Assembly (NCBI GenBank): GCA_027023145.1
Contig: JALVWV010000225.1
Span: forward strand, 1-9,036
Direction of reading: 5' to 3'
Length of the DNA: 9,036 nt
From: Campylobacteraceae bacterium
Lineage (GTDB): Bacteria; Campylobacterota; Campylobacteria; Campylobacterales; Sulfurovaceae
Shown: positions 1 through 5,672 of the stretch, piece after piece
Layout of the letters: every line of letters starts with the position of its first letter
Position numbering within the stretch: the first letter of the stretch is position 1
Position numbers and translations under genes: made by a program
The notes under the pieces: model-generated
The model's database searches: none
Seen by the model: only the letters and a program-made list of their open reading frames with translations
Told to the model about the DNA's origin: nothing

Positions 1-208
1 TGCTCCGATGGTGTATGGCATTACCGTGGTGCACAATGCCGCCAAACATTTGCCCCGCAACAAGGCTGGCGCTGTGGCGTTTGTCCGTTTCGTCCTCTCT
101 CCTGAAGGGCAGGCAATCATGCGTCAAAACGGCCAGGGGGTCATCGCTCCGCCGACGATCACTGGAGATGCGCGCCTTTTGAAAGCAGGAGATACGGAGT
201 CCAAATGA
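1..208 (+). CDS. wtpA: Tungstate/molybdate ABC transporter substrate-binding protein, C-terminal end (partial)
   Basis: Only the last 68 or so codons are inside the window; the frame runs in from the left edge (first full codon at base 2), so the internal ATG at 8 is not the start. The visible part reads YGITVVHNA, then a helix with FVRFVLSPEGQAIMRQNGQ. This is the usual C-terminal lobe of periplasmic type II oxyanion-binding proteins of the ModA/WtpA group (a YGI-hydrophobic strand, then a helix ending in SxEGQ). The family captures tungstate or molybdate in the periplasm and delivers it to the permease. The stop codon overlaps the ATG of the ATPase gene by ATGA, and permease and ATPase follow, so this is the first gene of an importer operon. 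The signal peptide and ligand-binding residues are outside the window, so the ligand is inferred from the neighbours. Confidence 0.8.
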   Translation, partial: APMVYGITVVHNAAKHLPRNKAGAVAFVRFVLSPEGQAIMRQNGQGVIAPPTITGDARLLKAGDTESK

Positions 209-1230
209 GAGGAGAATCCGATCTACTCAGCGTGAGAGACGTGACGCTACACAAAGGGGCATTTACCCTCGGCCCTCTCTCGTTTGACGTACCGGAGCAC
301 TCCTATTTTGTTATTTTAGGCAAAACCGGCAGCGGCAAGACGATGTTGCTGGAGTCACTGGCGGGCTTGCAGCCGGTAAGAGGGCAGGTATTATTTGGCG
401 GCAAGGAGATCACCTGGACGCTTCCCGAAGAGCGGGGATTTGGGTTTGTCTATCAGGATTTTGCCCTCTTCCCCAATCTGAGTGTCCGGGACAATATCCG
501 CTTTGCTGGTCGGTTCCGGGCAATAGAGGATGCTGAGGCACTTTTTGAGGATGTCGTGGACTTTCTCGGAATCGCGCCACTGCTGGATCGGAGGGTTACC
601 CATCTGAGCGGCGGCGAGAAACAGCGGGTGGCGCTGGCGCGGGCGATCTACTCCCGACCAAAACTGTTGTTGCTTGATGAGCCTCTCAGCGCGATCGACC
701 CGACCTTTCGCACGGCGATTATGATCTCGCTCAAACAGATCGTCACCCGGTACGGTATGTCGATCATCCATGTTACCCACAACTTTCGCGAGGCGACCTT
801 CCTGGCTGACCGGATCGCAGTGATGATGGACGGAAAGATATTGCAAACAGGAGAGGCCGAAGAGGTACTGCACCGCCCGAACAGCCTGGCCGCTGCCAAA
901 TTTCTCGGGTTCAAAAACATCCTCCCTGCCTCGGTGCTGGGAATTGCAAAAGATCGGCGGCTTTTTTCGGTCAACCCCAATGCTATCCTCTTCTCCCGCC
1001 ACCGGCAGGATCGGGAACATTGCCTTGAGTGTACGGTCGAAGAGATCGTCATCCAAGCCGATATCAACAAAGTCATCGCTCGCGTAGGGGATCGAACCCT
1101 CTATGCCAAACTCCCCAAGACCATGTTTGACAAACTCAAGATTGCAGTAGGAGAACAACTCTACGCATGCATCGCTGATGCAGATATCATGTGGTTGCCC
1201 GAAGCGGTCGCTCTCGAGGAGGCATCATGA
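205..1230 (+). CDS. wtpC: Tungstate/molybdate ABC transporter ATP-binding protein
   Basis: This is the cytoplasmic ATPase of an oxyanion importer; it hydrolyses ATP to drive transport through the adjacent permease. The 341-aa protein shows all ABC motifs in order: Walker A GKTGSGKT (39-46), Q-loop Q84 in VYQDFALFPNLSV, signature LSGGEKQR (134-141), Walker B LLLLDEP (154-160), D-loop SAID (162-165) and the switch histidine H192. After LGFKN (near 235-239) comes a C-terminal part of about 100 residues that fits a TOBE-like regulatory domain, as in ModC/WtpC/CysA ATPases. The start ATG overlaps the upstream stop (ATGA), and the stop overlaps the permease start in the same way, so the three genes are translationally coupled. 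The choice of tungstate/molybdate over sulfate, thiamine or iron rests mainly on the permease. ATPase function is certain, substrate moderately so. Confidence 0.88.
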   Translation: MRGESDLLSVRDVTLHKGAFTLGPLSFDVPEHSYFVILGKTGSGKTMLLESLAGLQPVRGQVLFGGKEITWTLPEERGFGFVYQDFALFPNLSVRDNIRFAGRFRAIEDAEALFEDVVDFLGIAPLLDRRVTHLSGGEKQRVALARAIYSRPKLLLLDEPLSAIDPTFRTAIMISLKQIVTRYGMSIIHVTHNFREATFLADRIAVMMDGKILQTGEAEEVLHRPNSLAAAKFLGFKNILPASVLGIAKDRRLFSVNPNAILFSRHRQDREHCLECTVEEIVIQADINKVIARVGDRTLYAKLPKTMFDKLKIAVGEQLYACIADADIMWLPEAVALEEAS

Positions 1231-2003
1231 AAAGCGATCGGTTTTTTCTGGGGATTTTCCTGCTACTCTCTTCGGTGATCGCCCTCTTTTTGATGGTGCC
1301 ACTAGGGAAACTCTTCATCAACACAGGTCTCCTCTCGATCGCCAAAACCCTGACCGAACCAGAGGTGATGGATAGTATCGGTCTGACGCTGCGGACGGCT
1401 CTATGGGCGGTGCTGTTTGTCTCGGTGACTGGGATTCCACTGGCGTATCTGATCGCCCGGTATCCGTTTCGAGGCAAGAGCATCCTCGAGGCGCTTCTGG
1501 ATATCCCAGTGATGGTGCCCCATACGGCGGCGGGGATTGCACTGCTCGTGGCGTTTAACGATGGCTTTGTTGGGCGTGTCTTTTCGGCATTGGGGCTGGA
1601 AATGATCGACACGACGACGGGGATCATGGCGGCGATGATGTTTCTCTCGGCACCTTTTTTGATCAATGGGGCCAAAGAGGGATTCAAAAAAGTGGACGTC
1701 AAGTACGAAAACGTCGCCCGCACCCTCGGAGCTAGCCCGATGCGTACGTTTTTCAGCGTCTCCCTCCCCAATGCCCGGGGGGAGATCATCAATGGGGCAC
1801 TGATGATGTGGAGTCGTGCGCTCGGGGAGTTCGGCGCGGTGGTGATCATCGCCTACCACCCGATGGTCGCCCCCGTCCTCATCTACGACCGGTTCAACAA
1901 CTACGGCTTGAGCTACTCCGCCCCCGTTGCAGCGGCGATGATTCTGGTGTCAGTGATCTTGTTTCTGACCGTACGGTTGGTGAATAACCGGTACGGGAAG
2001 TGA
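1227..2003 (+). CDS. wtpB: Tungstate/molybdate ABC transporter permease
   Basis: This is a 258-aa inner-membrane permease. I chose the ATG at 1227 rather than an upstream GTG because GAGGAGG lies 4 bases before it and it overlaps the ATPase stop as ATGA. Six hydrophobic segments are visible, at roughly 8-27, 52-76, 87-108, 128-148, 190-210 and 228-250. The cytoplasmic EAA loop (about 161-182, VARTLGASPMRTFFSVSLP) is the ATPase docking site. The stretch SRALGEFGAVVIIAYHP (196-212) is typical of ModB/WtpB permeases: the RALGEFGAV core is shared with ModB, while the IIAYHP ending is closer to WtpB proteins known from archaea. The substrate is therefore tungstate and/or molybdate by family inference. 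Transport could feed molybdo- or tungsto-enzymes such as formate dehydrogenase or nitrate reductase, none of which is in the window. The gene ends 4 bases before the end of the opposing lipoprotein gene. Confidence 0.85.
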   Translation: MKSDRFFLGIFLLLSSVIALFLMVPLGKLFINTGLLSIAKTLTEPEVMDSIGLTLRTALWAVLFVSVTGIPLAYLIARYPFRGKSILEALLDIPVMVPHTAAGIALLVAFNDGFVGRVFSALGLEMIDTTTGIMAAMMFLSAPFLINGAKEGFKKVDVKYENVARTLGASPMRTFFSVSLPNARGEIINGALMMWSRALGEFGAVVIIAYHPMVAPVLIYDRFNNYGLSYSAPVAAAMILVSVILFLTVRLVNNRYGK

Positions 2004-2007
2004 TAGA

Positions 2008-2406
2008 TTATTTGCTTGTATTAGCTTCGACTGTCTCAACAGTTCCGATGAGATCGACAAAAAGACTTTTTGCATCTCCAACATAACTGGAGATATTTAC
2101 CCCAATAACACACGTATCATTGCCGTTATCCGTATCGTAATCTTTGATGAAGCAGGAGCGCTCAAGGGTGTTGTTGTCTTCATCGCGTCCATAGTCGGCA
2201 CAAGTGACATTGCCCTCTTTTTCGAGGGCAAGCGTATCAGAGATAGCAGGCATCCTGTTGAGTGCCAGTTCGAGAACAAAACCACAAGAGAGGTATTGGG
2301 GATAGTGGTGTGCGATGACGATCATATCACGATTGGTGATCGATTCATCATTGCACGCCGTCATAAGGAAAAGAAAAGAGAGAAAAAGGGTGATACGCCG
2401 AAACAT
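2008..2406 (-). CDS. Putative lipoprotein with one four-cysteine domain, paralogue of the gene upstream
   Basis: I do not recognise this 132-aa protein as a named family. It begins with a short basic segment, a hydrophobic stretch and MTAC with the cysteine at residue 18, a lipoprotein signal peptide, so the mature protein should be lipid-anchored in the cell envelope. The mature part holds one domain of about 75 residues with cysteines at 41, 69, 85 and 99 in the order MIVIAHH...SCG...TCADY...SCF...DTCVIG. The same pattern occurs twice in the lipoprotein encoded just upstream, so the two genes are paralogues. Four cysteines in an exported protein suggest two disulfides. A tail of about 30 residues follows the domain. 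The ATG has GGAGG 6 bases upstream, and a TATAAT box lies in the 44-base gap before it, so it can be transcribed alone or with its neighbour. Function unknown. Confidence 0.82.
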   Translation of the reverse strand: MFRRITLFLSFLFLMTACNDESITNRDMIVIAHHYPQYLSCGFVLELALNRMPAISDTLALEKEGNVTCADYGRDEDNNTLERSCFIKDYDTDNGNDTCVIGVNISSYVGDAKSLFVDLIGTVETVEANTSK

Positions 2407-2422
2407 AGAATGCCTCCGGGAA

Positions 2423-2447
2423 TTTTTGGAAGCATTATATCCAAAAA
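2423..2447 (-). promoter_or_regulatory. Promoter inside an inverted repeat, upstream of the single-domain lipoprotein gene
   Basis: On the minus strand this reads TTTTTGGA, TATAATGCT, TCCAAAAA. The 8-base arms (2440-2447 and 2423-2430) are perfectly complementary, and the 9-base centre contains a consensus -10 box TATAAT (2434-2439). A T-run and G just before TATAAT is the Campylobacterota sigma-70 style. The expected start near 2427 would leave a 5' UTR of about 20 bases containing the GGAGG at 2413-2417. The symmetric arms could alternatively be an operator or an intergenic mRNA hairpin. There is no U-run after the second arm, so a terminator is less likely. Confidence 0.5.
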
Positions 2448-2450
2448 GGA

Positions 2451-3041
2451 TTAGTGTGGAGGCGTATCGGTTCCGACGACACAGGTGGAGTCACCGTATC
2501 CTTTATCTCCCTCGACCAAAACTTTCTCTTTGCACTCGTAAGAGGCAGCATTAAAATCGTTGCAGTCAGCGTTTTTATCTTCATAGAATTTGACGTCGTT
2601 ATACCCATTCTCTTTTGCAATCGGTTCGATGACAATTTTCCCACAACCATCCGATCGGACATTTTTGACGATGAAGAGATAGTGTTTTTGTTTGGTGGCA
2701 TTCTCATCCTGGCCGCCGTTGAGTGCATCAGCACCGATGGCACATGCTGAGGAGCCGTAGCCTGAAGAGCCGGGCTTGAGTACGGTTATGCCGCAGGTGT
2801 CGTCTTTGACTTTTCCATAATCCTCACAGGTGGCATTAACATTGCTGTCTTCATGATAATTAGAGCCAACCAGCCCATACTCATCAACAATATAGCCCAT
2901 CGTCAGAAAGCTGCACCCCATGGAGCTAACATGCTGAGCGATGAGGACATACTTCTTCTGCATCACCTCCTCTTTGCTCACTTCACATCCGGTTAAGATC
3001 AATGCAGCAGCGCCCAGTGCCAACAGTACTCTTTTTTTCAC
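2451..3041 (-). CDS. Putative lipoprotein with two tandem four-cysteine domains
   Basis: This is a 196-aa protein of no family I can name. The start is GTG at 3041, with GGAG 5 bases upstream; it places the MKKR n-region directly before a hydrophobic stretch and the lipobox LTGC (lipidated Cys19), so it should be an envelope lipoprotein. The mature part is an internal duplication. Domain 1 (about 30-107) has Cys 43, 72, 83 and 100; domain 2 (about 119-193) has Cys 133, 160, 170 and 187. Both run: aromatic/aliphatic strand (KYVLIAQ / HYLFIVK), a G-C turn, a middle segment ending in CEDY or CNDF, then KPGSSGYGSSACAIG or VEGDKGYGDSTCVVG. An acidic, polar linker of about 11-15 residues joins them. 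The cysteine spacing (26-28, 9-10 and 16 residues between) suggests two disulfides per domain. It has its own TATAAT promoter; the single-domain paralogue follows 44 bases downstream. Function unknown. Confidence 0.85.
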   Translation of the reverse strand: MKKRVLLALGAAALILTGCEVSKEEVMQKKYVLIAQHVSSMGCSFLTMGYIVDEYGLVGSNYHEDSNVNATCEDYGKVKDDTCGITVLKPGSSGYGSSACAIGADALNGGQDENATKQKHYLFIVKNVRSDGCGKIVIEPIAKENGYNDVKFYEDKNADCNDFNAASYECKEKVLVEGDKGYGDSTCVVGTDTPPH

Positions 3042-3065
3042 AATAACTCCTTTTTTGTTTCGAAG

Positions 3066-3071
3066 ATTATA
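3066..3071 (-). promoter_or_regulatory. -10 box of the two-domain lipoprotein gene
   Basis: A consensus TATAAT on the minus strand, preceded by a T-rich stretch (TTTTCATTTTTTCGCG), lies 24 bases before the GTG start. A transcription start near 3059 would give a short leader carrying the GGAG ribosome site. No convincing -35 box is visible, which is normal for sigma-70 promoters in Campylobacterota. The core TTATAA is palindromic, so TATAAC is also present on the plus strand at 3068-3073. Confidence 0.55.
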
Positions 3072-3161
3072 ACGCGAAAAAATGAAAAGGGTATTGAAAT
3101 CTAAAAAAGAAATGAAACAATTGCATTACATGTTTAAAGAGTGTGAAAGATAATTTACGAG

Positions 3162-3183
3162 AGCGCCAGCGGGAGCTGACGCT
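3162..3183 (-). terminator. Hairpin downstream of glnA, probable terminator
   Basis: It begins 12 bases after the glnA stop. The minus strand can fold AGCGTCAGC with GCTGGCGCT (9 pairs, one of them G-T) around a 4-base loop. The bases that follow (CTCGTAAATTATCTTT) are AT-rich but contain no solid U-run, so it is a weak or imperfect intrinsic terminator. It separates glnA from the lipoprotein gene, which has its own promoter. Confidence 0.5.
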
Positions 3184-3194
3184 TCATGTGAATA

Positions 3195-4628
3195 TTAGCA
3201 AGAATAGGTAGAGATATACTCGTAAGCGGTTGGACGGCCTTCGACAGGTATGACGTGGCGCTCGAACATATAGTCGACGTACTCTTTGATGTAGTCGCTG
3301 TCCATGATGGGGGCAAGGAATTCGTGGTCTTTTTCGAGACCTTCGAGGGCTTCGCGGAAGCTGTTGGGGAGCTCAGGGATTTTGCGCTCACGCAATTCGT
3401 CGCGGGTGAGCTCAAAAAGGTCTTCGTTGACAGGACCTACAAGCTCATAACCACCTGCTTTGATCCCGTCGAGTCCGGCGATCATCAGAGCCGAGAACGC
3501 AAGGTACGGGCAGGAGCTGCTGTCTGGGAAGCGGGTCTCGATTCGAGTCGATTTCTCACCAGCACCGTACGGGATTCGGCAGGCAGCAGAACGGTTTTGG
3601 CTGGAGTAGGTGAGGATCCGGGGTGCTTCAAAACCGGGCAGCAAGCGCTTGTAGGAGTTGGTGCTGGGGTTGGTGAAGGCAGCCACAGCCTCTTTGTGCT
3701 TGAAGATACCGCTGAGGTAATCCAGAGCTGTTTTGCTCAGGTTGGCGTATTCTCCTTCTTTATAGAAGAGGTTTTTGCCATCTTTCCAGAGCGACTGGTG
3801 GACGTGCATGCCGTTTCCGTTGTCATTGTAGATTGGTTTGGGCATAAAGGTGGCGGTTTTACCATTGAGGTGGGCGACCATCTTGACGACGTACTTGTAT
3901 TTCTGGACGTTATCCGCAGCGGTAATAATGTCGGAGAAGACCACTCCGATCTCTGCCTGTGCCTGGGCGACTTCATGGTGTCCCAAAACCACTTCGATCC
4001 CTACCTCTTCGAGCACCTGCATCATCTCAGCACGGAGATCAACGGTGGAGTCGGTCGGCATGACAGGGAAGTATCCACCTTTGATACGGGGGCGGTGTCC
4101 CATGTTGCCGTACTCTCCGTAGTCAGCCGCATCGGCCCAGTGACCTTCGTCCGACTCGACCTTGAACGACTGCTCATTGTCGGCATCGGTGATTTTGACA
4201 TCGTCGAAGATGAAGAATTCATTTTCCGGTCCAAAATAGGCAGCATCGGCCACACCAGCCTCTTCGAGTGCTTTGAGGGCTTTCTTGGCGATGGAGCGTG
4301 GGCATTTGGCGTAGAGCTCGTTTTTGTAGATGTCGTAGACATCACAGATAACGATCACGGTGCTGTCAGCGGTAAAAGGATCAAGGAATGCGGTGGGGAC
4401 ATCGGGCTTAAGAAGCATATCCGACTGATTGATCGGCTGCCAGTTCTCGATGGATGACCCGTCGAAGGGGACTCCGTTTTCGAGCATGGCATCATCGACG
4501 GCACTGCGGCGGTAGCTGATGTGGTGCCATGCCCCCTTGATGTCGGTGAAACGGAAATCGATGAACTCTACTTCGTTTTCGTCACAGAATGCATTGAACT
4601 CTGTGAGATTGTTGACAAATTTACCCAT
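3195..4628 (-). CDS. glnA: Glutamine synthetase type I
   Basis: This enzyme makes glutamine from glutamate, ammonium and ATP and is the main ammonium-assimilating enzyme in the cytoplasm; the family forms dodecamers. The 477-aa length is normal for GSI. Recognisable parts in order: N-terminal beta-grasp with FDGSSIENWQPINQSDM, metal-binding GPENEFFIFDD, HHEVAQAQAEIG with further metal ligands, GNGMHVHQSLW (metal/ATP histidine), NPSTNSYKRLLPGFEAP (glutamate-binding arginine and loop), NRSAACRIP and RFPDSSSCPYLAFSALMIAG. The position equivalent to the adenylylated Tyr397 of the E. coli enzyme (NLYDLP) is DLFELT here, with Phe405 (codon 3416-3414), so control by GlnE-type adenylylation is not possible at this site; Helicobacter GlnA is likewise reported to lack it. 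The ATG has AGGAG 7 bases upstream and a TATAAT box in the gap after the phosphatase gene. A hairpin follows the stop. Confidence 0.98.
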   Translation of the reverse strand: MGKFVNNLTEFNAFCDENEVEFIDFRFTDIKGAWHHISYRRSAVDDAMLENGVPFDGSSIENWQPINQSDMLLKPDVPTAFLDPFTADSTVIVICDVYDIYKNELYAKCPRSIAKKALKALEEAGVADAAYFGPENEFFIFDDVKITDADNEQSFKVESDEGHWADAADYGEYGNMGHRPRIKGGYFPVMPTDSTVDLRAEMMQVLEEVGIEVVLGHHEVAQAQAEIGVVFSDIITAADNVQKYKYVVKMVAHLNGKTATFMPKPIYNDNGNGMHVHQSLWKDGKNLFYKEGEYANLSKTALDYLSGIFKHKEAVAAFTNPSTNSYKRLLPGFEAPRILTYSSQNRSAACRIPYGAGEKSTRIETRFPDSSSCPYLAFSALMIAGLDGIKAGGYELVGPVNEDLFELTRDELRERKIPELPNSFREALEGLEKDHEFLAPIMDSDYIKEYVDYMFERHVIPVEGRPTAYEYISTYSC

Positions 4629-4659
4629 GTGTCTTCTCCTAGAAAAAATTTATGGGATT

Positions 4660-4665
4660 ATTATA
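4660..4665 (-). promoter_or_regulatory. -10 box of glnA
   Basis: TATAAT on the minus strand, 31 bases before the glnA ATG, gives an expected leader of about 25 bases containing AGGAG. No -35 box is evident. It sits in the 71-base gap between the phosphatase stop (4700) and glnA. No terminator is visible in that gap, so read-through from the phosphatase gene into glnA is also possible. Confidence 0.5.
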
Positions 4666-4699
4666 GCCATTCCTGATTGAAGATGCTCAGAGGAAGTGA

Positions 4700-5479
4700 T
4701 TAAAATTTCACCATTTGCTTGTTTCGCTTCCGAAAGGTAACAGCTTGGGTGTATCCAACGGATTGAGCAAGAGCAATGGCTTGATCATAACCGGCACCTA
4801 CCTGTTCGAGAGTATGTGCATCGGAACCAAAAGTAATGGGTATACCCAGAGCAAAGGCTTCCTCAAGCAGTGTGCGGGAGGGGTAGAGCTCCGCAACCGG
4901 TTTGCGCAGTCCGGCGGTGTTGATCTCCAGTACCATGTCTGATCGAGCGATCGCCTCGAGTGCGGGGTGGGCGAGGGTGCGGATGTCGGTGGCGGGGAGG
5001 TGCTTAAAAAGCTTGATGAGGTCAAGGTGCCCCACGATGTCAAACAATCCCGACTCGGCCATTGCCTCTACAGCTGCGAAATAGTCCCGCCACACCGTAT
5101 CGATATCCCGCGCTTCCCATTCACCGATAAACTCCGGATTGTCAAAGCCCCACTTCTCAAGGAAATGGACTGAACCGATAAGGAAGTCCACATCGGCATT
5201 CAGTACGCGGTCATCCATGTGTCCGGGGAACCAATCCACCTCATATCCCAACCGGATATCGAGGCGGTCACGGTAGCGTTCCCGAGCAGCGAGTACATCG
5301 GCTTCATAATCGCCCATATCCTCAAACGACACCCGATACCCCTCATCGAAATCCATCGGCGCATGTTCGCTGAAACCGTACACCTCGATCCCGAGATCGA
5401 TGGCACGTTCGATGTACTGGTCGATGGTGCCGGTGGCGTGATTGCAGCGGGTAGTGTGGTTGTGCAGATCGATTTTCAT
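4700..5479 (-). CDS. PHP-domain histidinol-phosphatase (HisJ/HisK type)
   Basis: The 259-aa protein belongs to the PHP metal-dependent phosphoesterases, the group that removes phosphate from histidinol phosphate in late histidine synthesis. The metal-binding pattern is complete by eye: DLHNH (His6, His8), GFSEHAP (His39), GYEVDW (Glu80), IGSVHFLEKW (His105), DIVGHLDLI (His151) and FGSDAH (Asp220, His222). SVHF, GHLDLIK and EINTAGLRKP are typical of the histidinol-phosphatase branch. I start it at the ATG at 5479 because family members begin MxxDLHNHTxxCxHA; an upstream in-frame start at 5596 would add 39 residues read from the repeat element. There is no Shine-Dalgarno before 5479 (the preceding bases are ACCCCC), and a TATACT box lies just 6 bases upstream. 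No other his genes are in the window, so the substrate is a family assignment; another phosphate ester is possible. Confidence 0.88.
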   Translation of the reverse strand: MKIDLHNHTTRCNHATGTIDQYIERAIDLGIEVYGFSEHAPMDFDEGYRVSFEDMGDYEADVLAARERYRDRLDIRLGYEVDWFPGHMDDRVLNADVDFLIGSVHFLEKWGFDNPEFIGEWEARDIDTVWRDYFAAVEAMAESGLFDIVGHLDLIKLFKHLPATDIRTLAHPALEAIARSDMVLEINTAGLRKPVAELYPSRTLLEEAFALGIPITFGSDAHTLEQVGAGYDQAIALAQSVGYTQAVTFRKRNKQMVKF

Positions 5480-5485
5480 GGGGGT

Positions 5486-5491
5486 AGTATA
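5486..5491 (-). promoter_or_regulatory. Possible -10 box for a leaderless phosphatase mRNA
   Basis: TATACT on the minus strand is separated from the phosphatase ATG (5479) by only 6 bases, so the normal start of transcription would fall on or beside the A of ATG. The lack of any GGAG-like sequence before the start agrees with this. It is an inference from spacing alone. Confidence 0.35.
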
Positions 5492-5498
5492 GCGTAGG

Positions 5499-5550
5499 TT
5501 TGGTAATGGGGGTATTGGTGATTGGTGTAATTGGTGGATGGTGGTGGCAG
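5499..5550. repeat. GT-rich stretch with short degenerate direct repeats
   Basis: ATTGGTG occurs exactly three times, at 5514, 5521 and 5530, with looser relatives at 5500 (TTGGTAA) and 5537-5547 (GATGGTGGTGG). The whole stretch has almost no C on the plus strand. It lies between the phosphatase start and the inverted-repeat element. It may be slippage-prone low-complexity DNA; no coding or protein-binding role is evident. Confidence 0.45.
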
Positions 5551-5557
5551 ATAGAGT

Positions 5558-5672
5558 ATTTCCCTCGTTCCTATCGTCCTCGATGGAAACACGCATACGC
5601 GGGGTGTAATTTTCGTGCCGTGGTAGATCTCATATGCGCTCCCACGCAGGAGTATGGGAGCGAGGGAAATTT
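5558..5672. repeat. Inverted-repeat element next to porB, MITE-like
   Basis: The ends are inverted copies: ATTTCCCTCGTTCCTAT on the plus strand from 5558 and ATTTCCCTCGCTCCCAT on the minus strand from 5670, 15 of 17 identical, with weaker similarity further in (TCCT, TGG). Each end also holds its own hairpin. At 5637-5662 a perfect 8-bp stem CGCTCCCA/TGGGAGCG encloses 10 bases; at 5568-5587 TTCC-ATCG/CGAT-GGAA pairs with one bulged T around TCCT. The element begins right at the porB TAA and contains no gene. Its CCCTCG.TCCCA...TGGGAGCG core recalls, from memory, dispersed palindromic repeats common in proteobacterial genomes. It may also act as the 3' hairpin of the por mRNA, though no U-run follows. 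Confidence 0.6.

Noticed and set aside
1191..1226. GTG at 1191 as the permease start
   Set aside because: The extra 12 residues are polar and arginine-rich, while the ATG at 1227 has GAGGAGG and an ATGA overlap with the ATPase gene.
2454..2750. 98-codon plus-strand frame with hydrophobic segments
   Set aside because: It is antisense to the two-domain lipoprotein gene, which has a clear signal peptide, ribosome site and internal protein repeats.
3255..4457. 400-codon plus-strand open frame opposite glnA
   Set aside because: It lies wholly antisense to a full-length glutamine synthetase; its composition reflects the codon bias of glnA.
5480..5596. Upstream start giving the phosphatase 39 extra N-terminal residues
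   Set aside because: The extension is read from the repeat element and the GT-rich tract, and the family starts directly before the DLHNH metal motif.
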